A DNA stretch of 56,773 bases from contig CAUAEH010000007.1 of assembly GCA_958427975.1 (NCBI GenBank), positions 1 through 56,773 of the forward strand, written 5' to 3'. The notes under the pieces are model-generated. The model had not been told where the DNA came from, searched no databases, and saw nothing but the letters and a program-made list of their open reading frames with translations. This DNA is from an uncultured Collinsella sp. (GTDB taxonomy: Bacteria; Actinomycetota; Coriobacteriia; Coriobacteriales; Coriobacteriaceae). Position numbers and translations under genes: made by a program. The number at the start of each line of letters is the position of its first letter. Positions within the stretch are counted from its first letter, which is position 1. Shown one piece after another: positions 8,192-16,623 of the stretch.

Positions 8192-9226
8192 TTACAGTTC
8201 CACCACGGTGCCCAGCCCTGCCTCGACGGCGCGGTCGTAGGCGATTTTCGATGCCGAAAGGTCCTGAACGGCGATGCCCGACGTATCGAACACCGTCACC
8301 TGCTCGTCATCCGAACGCCCCGTAGCCGTGCCGGCGATGACTTCGCCGAGCTCCGCTCTGATGTCCTCGGGCGTGATGACACCCTCAGCAACCGGAATCT
8401 CCAGCTCACCGGACGTGACCGATTGCTCGCGGTCGTCGACGTAAACAGCGGCACGGGCGACAAGCGCCGAGGCGAGCTCCTGCTTGCCGGGCATGTCGGC
8501 ACCGACACAGGAGATATGCGTACCGGGGCGCACCCATGCATCGGGGATGATGGGCTTGGTCGCCGGCGTGATCGTCACGATGATGTCGGCCTCTGCCGCA
8601 GCGCTTTGGCCGTCAGCCGTCGCCTCGATGGAATAGGTGGATGCCTCGCGAGCATGCTCGCAGGCGCCCAAGATATGGGCGACCTCGTCTCGCATGCGCT
8701 CGACGCGGGCCTCGGGCGCGGCATCGGAAACCGGCTCCCACACCTTGACCTCACTCACTTTGGGACAGGCGACGAGCACGCCCGCCACCATGTAGGTGCT
8801 CATGTGGCCGGCACCCGCAACAAGCAGTTTGGACGCATCCGCCCGAGCCAGCCACTTGGCACCGAGCGCAGCGGCGGCACCAGTGCGAAGTCCGGTGACA
8901 GCGGAGGCATTGAGCAGCGCCAACGGCTCGCCCGTCGCGTTGTCGCACAGCAGCGTGGTGCCAAAGATCTCGGGCAGCCCCTTTTTGGGATTCTGAGAGA
9001 ACCAAGCAGTGAGCTTGAGACCGAAGAGGCCGCTTCCCGCCAACTCGCCCGAGCGGATATCCATATCGGCCACGCCGGGTTCGAACTGCTCATATACCAT
9101 CGGCCACGCAACACCCTTGCCCGTTGCCTTCTGGCGATATGCCTCCTCCACGGCAGCGATTGCATCCTCGATCGTCAGCACCTTGGAAACTTCCTCGGCC
9201 GATAGCACCACCATCTGCCCCATCAT
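8192..9226 (-). CDS. Ornithine cyclodeaminase / mu-crystallin family protein
   Basis: NAD(P)-dependent enzyme family whose members include ornithine cyclodeaminase, alanine dehydrogenase, lysine cyclodeaminase and ketimine reductases. At 344 residues it has the usual length. It shows the substrate Lys71 region (FGLKLTAWFS), RTGA at 114-117, a Rossmann GAGHMSTYMVAG at 138-149, and DTSGIAVQDLSA near 310, whose Asp is the position used in ornithine deamination. It heads the aminotransferase operon and faces the PucR gene across about 200 bp. Whether it makes proline, reduces an imine or deaminates another amino acid is open. Confidence 0.88.
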   Translation of the reverse strand: MMGQMVVLSAEEVSKVLTIEDAIAAVEEAYRQKATGKGVAWPMVYEQFEPGVADMDIRSGELAGSGLFGLKLTAWFSQNPKKGLPEIFGTTLLCDNATGEPLALLNASAVTGLRTGAAAALGAKWLARADASKLLVAGAGHMSTYMVAGVLVACPKVSEVKVWEPVSDAAPEARVERMRDEVAHILGACEHAREASTYSIEATADGQSAAAEADIIVTITPATKPIIPDAWVRPGTHISCVGADMPGKQELASALVARAAVYVDDREQSVTSGELEIPVAEGVITPEDIRAELGEVIAGTATGRSDDEQVTVFDTSGIAVQDLSASKIAYDRAVEAGLGTVVEL

Positions 9227-9440
9227 CGCTCCTCTCAGCGAAAGCTTTACGTTGCTTCACTGTACGGTTTAGTAACGATGCCGCCAAGGATCATTTCTTG
9301 TTGGAATCTACAACGATTCTCAATCTGATTTTTCGTTTTATCAGCAGATATTTAAACTATTTCTCGAATCAACGGCATACGGATGTGCGATTATCCTATT
9401 TATACCGGTACTATTTGTAGTTATTTACAAGGTGATGCTG
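9227..9440. promoter_or_regulatory. Divergent promoter region between cyclodeaminase operon and PucR gene
   Basis: Markedly AT-rich spacer between two divergent genes, with TATTTAAACTATTT, GATTATCCTATTTATACC and similar runs that could hold -10 elements in both directions. The PucR-type regulator probably acts here, as such regulators usually control the neighbouring operon. No clear palindromic operator is visible. Confidence 0.5.
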
Positions 9441-10622
9441 ATGCTATACACCATCTCGGACTTCTCACGGGAATATGAGGGGTCGGTCCGTCTAATCGCC
9501 GGCAGCGATGGCGTCTCGCGTGCCGTCTCCGGCGTCGGGATTCTCGATTATGAACTCATGCCCGGCCTCAAGAACAAGTACCAGCGCGTCAACTTCAGCT
9601 CAGACGAGATCGTCCTCAGCACCTTCCTCTATGCAAAGGACGACCCATACCTCATCACTGAAGCCGTGAAATACCTCGTCGCCAAGGGAACGAGCGGTCT
9701 CATCATCAAAAACGTCCTGCACATTCCGATTCCCGACCAAGCCATCCGCTACGCCAACGCGCGGCACTACCCGGTCTTTCTCACGACCGACGACTCACTG
9801 TTCTTTGACAGCGTCATCTATGAGGTCAAACGGCATATCGAGCAGCTCGCGTCCATCGACTTCGCACAGCGCGAGATCGATGCCCTGAGGACAGACGTAT
9901 CGCCCGAGTCCATCTGCCGACGCATCCGACGTCTCAACCCGTCATTTCTGGACGAAGCGGTCGCCCTGTTCGCATCGTTTGCAGAGCCCCTCGACCCGCG
10001 TACGTTTTTGCAAATCGAACGTCTCTGTGCAAAATCGACCCTCGCCGGATGCCACAACATGCTGGCACCCTATGACGGAGGCTTGTTATTCGTAGCGACA
10101 AGCGACTCGGAGCAGGCGCTCGATGTGGAGCGAATCGTGCAGGCGCTCATGGAGCTCATCGAGGCTAGCGGTATCGATGGCGGAGCGGAAGGGCTCGGCA
10201 TCAGCGATATTCTGTTTGGAGACGAAGCGGTGGCGCAGGCGATCTCGCAGGCGATTTACGCACAGCGCCTATCTTGTCAACGTGCCGAGGGTCCCGTCCG
10301 CTATACGCAGCTCGGCATCCTGAGAACCGTGATGCCTTTTGCGGAAACCCCGGAGATGCGATCGTTCTCGGAGGCGATCCTCTCGCCGATACGTGAGCAC
10401 GACAGCGAGCATGGCAGCGAACTGGAATCCACACTCGCCGCATTCATCGAGAACGACCGACGTATCGAGCGAACCGCCAAGCAGACGAGCCAGCACCCGA
10501 ACACGATTCGATATCGCCTCGATAAGGTGACAGCCCTCACCGGACTGAGCTACAAATGCGCCCCGGAGATGGAGCAGCTGTCGCTCGCCTACGCCATCGA
10601 ACGCGCTCGCTCGCTTCAGTAA
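9441..10622 (+). CDS. PucR-family transcriptional regulator
   Basis: The N-terminal PucR domain (about residues 1-130; LYTISDFSREYEGSVRLIAG, GILDYELMPG) is followed by a middle region and a C-terminal PucR-type helix-turn-helix (FIENDRRIERTAKQTSQHPNTIRYRLDKVTALTGL). Relatives activate purine, GABA or amino-acid catabolic genes in response to a metabolite. I chose the ATG at 9441 because AAGGTG lies six bases before it; GTG 9432 and ATG 9435 are in-frame alternatives. It diverges from the cyclodeaminase/aminotransferase operon, which it likely regulates. Confidence 0.88.
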   Translation: MLYTISDFSREYEGSVRLIAGSDGVSRAVSGVGILDYELMPGLKNKYQRVNFSSDEIVLSTFLYAKDDPYLITEAVKYLVAKGTSGLIIKNVLHIPIPDQAIRYANARHYPVFLTTDDSLFFDSVIYEVKRHIEQLASIDFAQREIDALRTDVSPESICRRIRRLNPSFLDEAVALFASFAEPLDPRTFLQIERLCAKSTLAGCHNMLAPYDGGLLFVATSDSEQALDVERIVQALMELIEASGIDGGAEGLGISDILFGDEAVAQAISQAIYAQRLSCQRAEGPVRYTQLGILRTVMPFAETPEMRSFSEAILSPIREHDSEHGSELESTLAAFIENDRRIERTAKQTSQHPNTIRYRLDKVTALTGLSYKCAPEMEQLSLAYAIERARSLQ

Positions 10623-10640
10623 GCCCACCCCGCCTTGAGG

Positions 10641-11375
10641 TTAGGAGCGGCGGGCGCGAAGCTTTTCGTAGCCGTCGGCGAAGAAGGCGACCGTGGCGGC
10701 GTCGGCCTCGGCGGCGTCCGTCTCGGTTGCGGGGACCACGCCGTGCTCGTCGCTCACCAGGAACAGCGCGCCCTTAAGCTGCGCGGGAATGTCTACGCGC
10801 GTGACCGGGATGCCCTTGGTCTGGGCCAACTGCTCAATGAGCGTCGCCGTGCCGCACAGGCACTCGTCCGCCGGCGCCACAAAGGCAAGCTCGCCGTTGT
10901 TGACAGCGGCGAGCAGCTCGGGCGCCACGCCGGTCTCGTCGGCTTCGGAGCGAGCCTCGGCAGAACGGGCACGCAGCGCCTTGGCCGACGTGTCGGCCAG
11001 CGGCTCGTACTCCCCCACCGTCATGGCGGCATTGCCGTTAACGTCGATCACCAGCATGAGCACGCCGTCGTGCGCGGTGTAATCGCCCTCGGCAAGTGAC
11101 CACTCAACGTGCTGTTTGGCCCAGCTGAGCATGTTGTTGGTAAGCGGCTCGCCCTGCACCAGGCGCTCGGACAGCGCACGGATGTGGCGGTTGAGCATGG
11201 GCACCTTTTTGTTGGACATACGCCAGCGGCAGATAAGCGCGGGCTTGTCGAGCGTAAACTTCTCGACCGCCTCCTGATTGGCGCAAAAGTCCTCGTACGC
11301 ACGCTGATCATCGGCATTGCCAAACAGCTCGGCATCATCAATCTGGGGCATGGTTGTACCTTTCGTGTTAGTCAT
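10641..11375 (-). CDS. Uncharacterised protein downstream of purH
   Basis: I do not recognise this 244-residue protein with confidence. Its C-terminal half (ELAFVAPADECLCGTATLIEQLAQTKGIPVTRVDI ... FLVSDEHGVVPATETD) faintly resembles the end of class IV PLP aminotransferases, but I cannot point to the PLP lysine. It has no signal peptide or membrane segment and looks cytoplasmic. The ATG at 11375 follows AGAGGACGG; an alternative ATG at 11351 (MPQIDDAELFG) follows GAAAGG. The gene begins only about 15 bases after the purH terminator hairpin, so it may depend on read-through. Codon use matches the neighbours. Confidence 0.7.
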   Translation of the reverse strand: MTNTKGTTMPQIDDAELFGNADDQRAYEDFCANQEAVEKFTLDKPALICRWRMSNKKVPMLNRHIRALSERLVQGEPLTNNMLSWAKQHVEWSLAEGDYTAHDGVLMLVIDVNGNAAMTVGEYEPLADTSAKALRARSAEARSEADETGVAPELLAAVNNGELAFVAPADECLCGTATLIEQLAQTKGIPVTRVDIPAQLKGALFLVSDEHGVVPATETDAAEADAATVAFFADGYEKLRARRS

Positions 11376-11390
11376 TCCGTCCTCTTATAC

Positions 11391-11428
11391 CAAAAAGACG
11401 GCCCTCCAAACGGAGCGACCGTCTTTTG
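11391..11428 (-). terminator. Terminator-like hairpin between purH and the downstream gene
   Basis: AAAAAGACGG (11392-11401) pairs with CCGTCTTTT (11419-11427), with an inner CTCC-AAAC-GGAG. The minus strand reads ...GGCCGTCTTTTTGG, a typical intrinsic terminator. The next gene starts about 15 bases after the U-run, so the hairpin may act as an attenuator as well as the purH terminator. Confidence 0.8.
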
Positions 11429-11456
11429 CGGAGATTATTTTGTCCCGGGGCGAAAC

Positions 11457-13064
11457 TTAGTGACGGAAATGCCTGGCACCGGTGAAGACCATAGCGATAT
11501 TGTGTTCGTTGCAGGCCTGGATGCTCTCGTCGTCGCGCTTGGAGCCGCCGGGCTGGATGATGCAGGTCACACCATGCTCGGCAAGCACGTCGACGTTGTC
11601 GCGGAACGGGAAGAATGCGTCGCTTGCGCAGGCAAAGCCGCCCTTCTCCACGCCCTCGCGCTCGCAGAAGTCCTCGGCACGCTCGCAGGCCAGCAGCGCA
11701 GAATCCACGCGGTTGGGCTGACCCGGGCCCATGCCAATGCCGGCCTTGCCCTTGGAGACCAGGATGGCGTTGGACTTAACGCCCTTGCAGACCTTCCAGG
11801 CAAACTCGAGCTCGGCCATCTCGGCGTCGGTGGGCTTGCGGTCGGTGGGGAACGTAAAGGTCGCGGGGTCCTCGGTCACGTGGTCGACCTCCTGCACCAG
11901 CATGCCGCCGTCGACGGAGCGCAGCTCCACCTGGGCGCCGTGGTCTACGCCGCCGGTAGCCAGCACGCGCAGGTTGGGGCGCTTAGCCATGCGCTCGAGT
12001 GCCTCGGCGGTGTAGCCCGGGGCGATGATGACCTCGACGAACTGCTTGTTCTGATCGGCGAAGTGCTCAACCAGATCAAAGGGAACCTCGCGGTTGCAGG
12101 CGATGATGCCGCCAAAGGCGCTCTTGGGATCGCAGGCGAAGGCGCGGTCGTAGGCGGCCGTGATGTCCTCGGCAACGGCGGAACCGCAGGGGTTCTGGTG
12201 CTTGAGGATCACGCAGGCCGGCTCGTCGAACTCGCGGACCAGGTTCCAGGCGGCGTCGGCATCCAGATAGTTGTTGTAGCTGAGCGGCTTGCCCTGGATC
12301 TGCTCGGAGCCCACGAGCGGGAACTGCGAGCTCGCGGTGTTCTCGCAGCCCTCGGCAAAGCGGTAGACCGTAGCCTTCTGCTGAGGATTCTCGCCATAGC
12401 GCAGGTCGTCGACCTTCTCCAGCGAGATCTCGAGCTTGGCAGAGGTGTCCGCCACGTCGCTTGCCTGGGCGGCAAGCCAACGGGAGATAGCCGTGTCGTA
12501 GGCGGCGGTGGTCTGGTAGACCTTCACCTGCAGGCGACGACGGGTGGAAAGCGTGGTGCAGCCACCGGTCTCGCGCATCTCGGCCAGGACGGCGTCGTAG
12601 TCGGCCGGGTCGGAGATGACGGTAACGCTCGCGGCGTTCTTGGCGGCAGAGCGCAGCATGGAGGGACCGCCGATGTCGATGTGCTCGATGGCATCCGCGA
12701 AGGTGACCTCGGGGTTGGCGACGGTCTTCTCGAACTCGTACAGGTTGACGATGACCAGGTCAATCAGCTTAATGCCGTGCTGAGCGGCCTCCTGCATGTG
12801 CTGCTCGGAATCGCGACGGGCAAGCAGCGCGCCGTGAACCTTGGGATGCAGCGTCTTGACGCGACCGTCCATCATCTCGGGATAGCCCGTGAACTCCTCG
12901 ATGGGGGTTACGGGAACGCCCGCGTCCTCGATGGCACGAGCCGTGCCGCCCGTAGAGATGATCTCGACGCCAAAGTCGTCAACCAGCGTCCGTGCGAAAT
13001 CGACGACGCCCGTCTTATCGGTAACCGAGATCAACGCGCGTGCGATCTTCACATCAGATCCCAT
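11457..13064 (-). CDS. purH: Bifunctional AICAR formyltransferase / IMP cyclohydrolase
   Basis: Catalyses the last two steps of de novo purine synthesis: formylation of AICAR with 10-formyl-THF and ring closure to IMP. The N-terminal cyclohydrolase (about 1-200) has ARALISVTDKTG, STGGTARAIEDAG and GRVKTLHPKVHGALLARR. The C-terminal transformylase has SYNNYLDADAAW, VILKHQNPCGSA and DPKSAFGG, and ends in the usual FTGARHFRH-like tail. The length (535) is normal. The GAGGA at the ATG (13064) supports the start. It appears to be a single-gene unit ending in the hairpin at 11391-11428; no other pur genes lie nearby. Confidence 0.97.
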   Translation of the reverse strand: MGSDVKIARALISVTDKTGVVDFARTLVDDFGVEIISTGGTARAIEDAGVPVTPIEEFTGYPEMMDGRVKTLHPKVHGALLARRDSEQHMQEAAQHGIKLIDLVIVNLYEFEKTVANPEVTFADAIEHIDIGGPSMLRSAAKNAASVTVISDPADYDAVLAEMRETGGCTTLSTRRRLQVKVYQTTAAYDTAISRWLAAQASDVADTSAKLEISLEKVDDLRYGENPQQKATVYRFAEGCENTASSQFPLVGSEQIQGKPLSYNNYLDADAAWNLVREFDEPACVILKHQNPCGSAVAEDITAAYDRAFACDPKSAFGGIIACNREVPFDLVEHFADQNKQFVEVIIAPGYTAEALERMAKRPNLRVLATGGVDHGAQVELRSVDGGMLVQEVDHVTEDPATFTFPTDRKPTDAEMAELEFAWKVCKGVKSNAILVSKGKAGIGMGPGQPNRVDSALLACERAEDFCEREGVEKGGFACASDAFFPFRDNVDVLAEHGVTCIIQPGGSKRDDESIQACNEHNIAMVFTGARHFRH

Positions 13065-13340
13065 GCAGTCCTCCTGTCTGGTACGCCGCCGTGCTCTGTG
13101 AGTCGGTGATACGTCGATCTGCAGCGCTCGCGCAGCGGAATTGAAAATACTGATTTAATGTAGCGCATCGAGCGCGACGATGCACCCCGTAACGCGCGGC
13201 TGTGCAGAAAAAGCTTCGAGCGGGGGTTGCAGGAGCGCCACTGGGCACGGTGAGTTGATGGAACACAGGGGCACCATAATTAGATGCCAACGGCGTGGTA
13301 GAACTGTGCTCGATATGCATCCGCAATAGAAAGAGGCACC

Positions 13341-13982
13341 ATGGTCTCGCGGGTTCTCTACCGACCGTTTGATACCGAAGACTTCGACGCCATCGCGCTG
13401 ATTCTGCAGCAGCTTTGGCATAACAATTCGGATAACGATGAGTACAACCGCCTTGAGGCCGCGTGCGATCTTGCCTACTGCCTTTCTTCTTCCACGTTTT
13501 CGCAAGTTGCCGTAATTGACGGCGAGGCGCGCGGCATTTCGCTTGCACGCGCAGGACAAAGCTCCGGCGCCACCGTCAAGGAACATTGGATGGATACCGA
13601 GCGCGCGCTGCTGTCGCAAATGCGCGAGCTAGAGCCCGATGCGTGCGCCGAGTATCTCTCGTTTGTGCGCGCAACCATCCGAACCAACAACCGCCTGCTC
13701 GAGAGCAGCCCGTTGCCGCACGACAACGAGGTCACGCTGCTTGCCGTGGATCGCGATGTCCATGGCCTGGGCGTTGGCACGGTTCTGCTCGATGCCGCCG
13801 TCTCGCACCTGTCCTCGCTTGGAGCGACGAGGGCGCACCTGTACACCGACTCCAACTGCTCGTGGAAGTTCTACGAGCTGCACGGCTTTAAGCGCACGGC
13901 CACGCACCGCGCCAACCGCGAAGAGCGCCGTCACGACATGCCGCGCGAAAGCTTCCTCTACGAACTCGATCTAACAGCCTAA
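13341..13982 (+). CDS. GNAT-family N-acetyltransferase
   Basis: 213 residues. The acetyl-CoA-binding motif is in VDRDVHGLGVGTVLLDAAVSHL and the C-terminal part (LYTDSNCSWKFYELHGFKRTATH) matches the GNAT beta6-beta7 region. The start follows AAAGAGG. It diverges from purH and is followed by a block of intergenic repeats. The substrate, small molecule or protein, cannot be told. Confidence 0.85.
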   Translation: MVSRVLYRPFDTEDFDAIALILQQLWHNNSDNDEYNRLEAACDLAYCLSSSTFSQVAVIDGEARGISLARAGQSSGATVKEHWMDTERALLSQMRELEPDACAEYLSFVRATIRTNNRLLESSPLPHDNEVTLLAVDRDVHGLGVGTVLLDAAVSHLSSLGATRAHLYTDSNCSWKFYELHGFKRTATHRANREERRHDMPRESFLYELDLTA

Positions 13983-13994
13983 ACCCGGCAGTTA

Positions 13995-14037
13995 GGGACG
14001 TTCCTTTTGTGCCGGCACCCCGGGACACTCCTTGGCA
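13995..14037. repeat. Composite intergenic repeat, GGGACGTTCCTT type, copy 1
   Basis: The order is GGGACGTTCCTT, TGCCGGCA, then GGGACACTCCTTGGCA. The same 43-bp arrangement recurs at 16239-16281 with few differences, in the same orientation on the other side of the DUF2207 gene. Reverse-complement units with the same core occur at about 38002-38052. Confidence 0.75.
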
Positions 14038-14047
14038 GCAACCGCAC

Positions 14048-14095
14048 CTAGTCGTTGGGAACGTTCTTAAATGACTAGTCGCTGGGGACAGTCTT
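14048..14095. repeat. Intergenic repeat with ACTAGTC cores, copy 1
   Basis: This 48-bp block contains CTAGTCGTTGGGAACGTTC and GACTAGTCGCTGGGGACAGTC. It matches the reverse complement of 44852-44899 with about five or six differences. It directly follows the GGGACGTTCCTT-type repeat. Confidence 0.75.
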
Positions 14096-14109
14096 CGTAG
14101 GTAGCGCGT

Positions 14110-14157
14110 AAAAAGGGGATGGGCTTTCCCCGACGGCTGTCGAGAAAAGCCCATCCC
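14110..14157 (-). terminator. Terminator of the DUF2207 gene
   Basis: GGGGATGGGCTTT (14115-14127) pairs with AAAGCCCATCCC (14146-14157). The minus strand continues into CCTTTTT (AAAAA at 14110-14114). It lies 14 bp after the stop codon. Confidence 0.85.
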
Positions 14158-14171
14158 ATAATTTACGACCG

Positions 14172-16115
14172 TTAGAACGTTCCGCCGCCGCCTCCGCCGA
14201 CGCCGCCACCACCGCCGCCAGAGAAGCCGCCGCCGCTGCCGCCGCTCGAGCTATCGGAGCTCGAAGCCAGCTCGCGGATGGTCTCGTGATACACATCGTT
14301 GAACGAATCGAGCGGAGACTCGATACCGTAATGATGGTAGTACCACCAGTAGCAGGGATAATTGTCATAGAAGCCGTCGGCCTCGCGCACCTCGGGCGGC
14401 ACGGCCTCGGCAAGCTGACGCAGCACTTCCTTGGAAACACCCAGCGCCACGCCCATCACCAGCAGCTTGTTCCACAGCACCAGATCGCCCGGGACGGCTT
14501 CCTTTAGGCGTGTGAAATCCTCGAGCCAATGCTTGAGCGCCTTGCAGCGAGCCGCCACCTCGGCGCCCTCCGGCGTAAAGCGGCGGAACGTAAGGCCCAC
14601 GCCAATACCCACCAGCACAATCGGCACCGAGATAACCGCGGCGGTAATGTTCGCCTGTGCGCCATCGGTAAAGAAGATGGATCCCACGGGAACAAAGGCA
14701 ATCAGGATACCAAGAACCAGGCAAAACACCATTGCAACAATGCCGTCCGAGGCAACGTACTCGCTATCGGCCAGTTTGCCCTTAACGGTGTTCTGATAGT
14801 CCTCGAGCTTGTCGCCCACGGGTGTAGCGTGCTGTTTGACGTAGTGCTGCAGCTCGTCGAACGTGCGCGAGCGATCGCCGTTCTCGTCAGGCTTAGCACC
14901 GGCAAAGAAGACCTTGAGCACCATGTGGTCAATGCCCTTGGCCGACTTCCAGCCCGCATCACTCACCGTCACGCGATACGTCTGCTCTTCTTTTTCACGC
15001 CCCAACAGACCCTTCTTGGCCTTGGTCACGGTCGCCTGCTCCAGCTTGATCACACGGTCGTCAGTGAGCTTCATGAGCGTGGCGATATATGCCCGATCGG
15101 GCACCTCGTTCCAGCTCATGAGGGCCGAAAGCACGGCGGGATGGTCGGCCGAAGGCACATCGCGGAAATATTCGTCCTGGAAAAGCGGCTTGGGCTTGCG
15201 CTTGCGCAGCTTGAGCATAACGATTGTGCCGGTAAAGGCCACCGCCGCAACAACACTTAGCACGGCAAGTGCATTGGCAATCATGCGAGCGTGAGCGCGG
15301 CGGGCGTTAGCTTCGTCGGCCCATTCCTTCTCTTCGCTCAGGATCGTTGACATGCGCTCTTCGCCCGAAGCGGCAAGCTGCGGCACCCAGTCGCTAGGGA
15401 AGGCGATGCGTGCCTCGGCGAATTCGCCCTGGCGCACGCAGGGAATGGTATAGGTGACCATGGGCTCGTCCTCATCGAGCGACACGTCGCCCGTCAGCGG
15501 ACCATGGCCCCATGCGCGGAAGTTATCGCCCTTGACGGCCGCCGTCCCGGCAGCGGCATTCGCGAAGCACACTTCCATCTCGACGTCATCGGAATCCGCA
15601 GACCAGCCGTCACCTACGAACTTCCAGCAGAGCTCGGCGGTATCGGCCCAGTTCATAACCGCACCGGTCATGGTGTAGCTCACGTAGTAGATTGCGCTGT
15701 CGCCGCTCTCGTGAGGGCTGAACACCTTAATCCTTACGCCGTCACCGGTCTGCTCGACCGTGTAGACGCCAGAGTCGCCCTTGTTCGCGCTATCGACTTT
15801 GTTAAACGCGGTGTCCTCTTCCTCGACACTCAGCACGTCGACGCCCGCCGTGCCGCCCTGCTGGTTGGAGCCCGTATTGATCTCCCAAAACACGCCGTTG
15901 ATGTCGTCGTCGAAATCAAACTGGCGTCCCTCGACAACGGTCAGCGATCCATCGGCCTCGACCGTGGCACTGATATAGGTCTGGGTCATGGAGTAGCCGT
16001 CGGCGTGCGCGGCGGCGGGCAGTAGCAGCAATGCAAGCGCGACGAGCGCGCAAATGGAAGCAAATCGCGCAAACGGGCAGCGCTGCCGACAGGTCTTGGC
16101 AACGGGGGCGTTCAT
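14172..16115 (-). CDS. DUF2207-type membrane protein with Gly-rich C-terminal tail
   Basis: 647 residues from the ATG at 16115, chosen for the AAAGGATG ribosome-binding site and because a signal peptide (SICALVALALLLLPAAAHA) then follows at once. The extracellular N-terminal half is the DUF2207 domain (YISATVEADGSLTVVEGRQFDF, GVFWEINTG). Next come a membrane helix (LAVLSVVAAVAFTGTIVMLKL), a cytoplasmic part, two more helices near 490-545 (VFCLVLGILIAFVPVGSIFF, ISVPIVLVGIGVGL) and a low-complexity Ser/Gly tail ending in repeated Gly. Such proteins are widespread in Gram-positive bacteria and of unknown function; the Gly-rich tail is typical of them. A longer start at 16151 or 16184 is less likely. 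Confidence 0.88.
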   Translation of the reverse strand: MNAPVAKTCRQRCPFARFASICALVALALLLLPAAAHADGYSMTQTYISATVEADGSLTVVEGRQFDFDDDINGVFWEINTGSNQQGGTAGVDVLSVEEEDTAFNKVDSANKGDSGVYTVEQTGDGVRIKVFSPHESGDSAIYYVSYTMTGAVMNWADTAELCWKFVGDGWSADSDDVEMEVCFANAAAGTAAVKGDNFRAWGHGPLTGDVSLDEDEPMVTYTIPCVRQGEFAEARIAFPSDWVPQLAASGEERMSTILSEEKEWADEANARRAHARMIANALAVLSVVAAVAFTGTIVMLKLRKRKPKPLFQDEYFRDVPSADHPAVLSALMSWNEVPDRAYIATLMKLTDDRVIKLEQATVTKAKKGLLGREKEEQTYRVTVSDAGWKSAKGIDHMVLKVFFAGAKPDENGDRSRTFDELQHYVKQHATPVGDKLEDYQNTVKGKLADSEYVASDGIVAMVFCLVLGILIAFVPVGSIFFTDGAQANITAAVISVPIVLVGIGVGLTFRRFTPEGAEVAARCKALKHWLEDFTRLKEAVPGDLVLWNKLLVMGVALGVSKEVLRQLAEAVPPEVREADGFYDNYPCYWWYYHHYGIESPLDSFNDVYHETIRELASSSDSSSGGSGGGFSGGGGGGVGGGGGGTF

Positions 16116-16238
16116 AGGCACATCCTTTGTCTGTGATACCAGCAACGCCATTGTCCCACGTTTACGGGCGCACATGACGAACATCTAGGCCAGCGGAGTA
16201 TCAAACGGGACGAAAGTCACGCCCGCGGCCGGCACCTG

Positions 16239-16281
16239 GGGACGTTCCTTATCTGCCGGCAATCTGGGACACTCCTTGGCA
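16239..16281. repeat. Composite intergenic repeat, GGGACGTTCCTT type, copy 2
   Basis: Same order as 13995-14037: GGGACGTTCCTT, TGCCGGCA, GGGACACTCCTTGGCA. With copy 1 it brackets the DUF2207 gene as a direct repeat. Confidence 0.75.
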
Positions 16282-16452
16282 TGGCCTGCGCCAGCAATAG
16301 ATACCACTTCACAGCTCTGTCACAGGTGTAGCGGCTTTGTGTGGGTGCGGCACGCGCTGATTGAGCCGCCAGCCGAGGGGCATAAAGCAGTTGAGCGAAA
16401 ACGGTTTGCCCCTTTGCCGTTCGCTCGAGGATCATGTCCCCCTTTTCCGCGG

Positions 16453-16486
16453 AAACCCCGGCAGTTGCGAAGAGCTGCCGGGGTTT
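16453..16486. terminator. Perfect 12-bp terminator-like hairpin upstream of gluQ
   Basis: AAACCCCGGCAG (16453-16464) pairs perfectly with CTGCCGGGGTTT (16475-16486) around a 10-nt loop. It could end transcription in either direction. No gene ends here, so it may define an upstream boundary for gluQ or terminate a small transcript from the gap. Confidence 0.6.
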
Positions 16487-16623
16487 CTGTCGTCTAAGGT
16501 GCCAAGTTGATGGACGGGAATCAAAGCACCGAGTCTGCAGCCCGTCACACGCAATGCGGGGCCCCGACAACTTACGGACCACAGCGACGCCTCCCCATCG
16601 CGTCCCGCGCTATACTCGTCCGC

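Larger units (their letters stand above)
16116..16623. other. 508-bp intergenic region with repeat and hairpins
   Basis: Between the divergent DUF2207 and gluQ genes. It contains the composite repeat at 16239-16281, a weak stem (GAGCGAAAACGG / CCGTTCGCTC around 16393-16427) and a strong bidirectional hairpin at 16453-16486. I find no convincing coding region; frames running through it lack homology and ribosome-binding sites. Confidence 0.6.

Noticed and set aside
7271..9205. 644-codon plus-strand frame
   Set aside because: Runs antisense across both the aminotransferase and the cyclodeaminase genes, which have clear motifs; His/Arg/Gly-rich shadow sequence.
11109..13109. 666-codon plus-strand frame
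   Set aside because: Antisense to purH; typical complementary-frame artefact of high-GC DNA.
13065..13340. Purine riboswitch upstream of purH
   Set aside because: The leader shows no purine-riboswitch three-way junction or conserved loop sequences that I can identify.
16507..16623. N-terminal extension of GluQ to 16507
   Set aside because: The extra 39 residues have no similarity to the family and no ribosome-binding site; the ATG at 16624 is nearer the conserved start.
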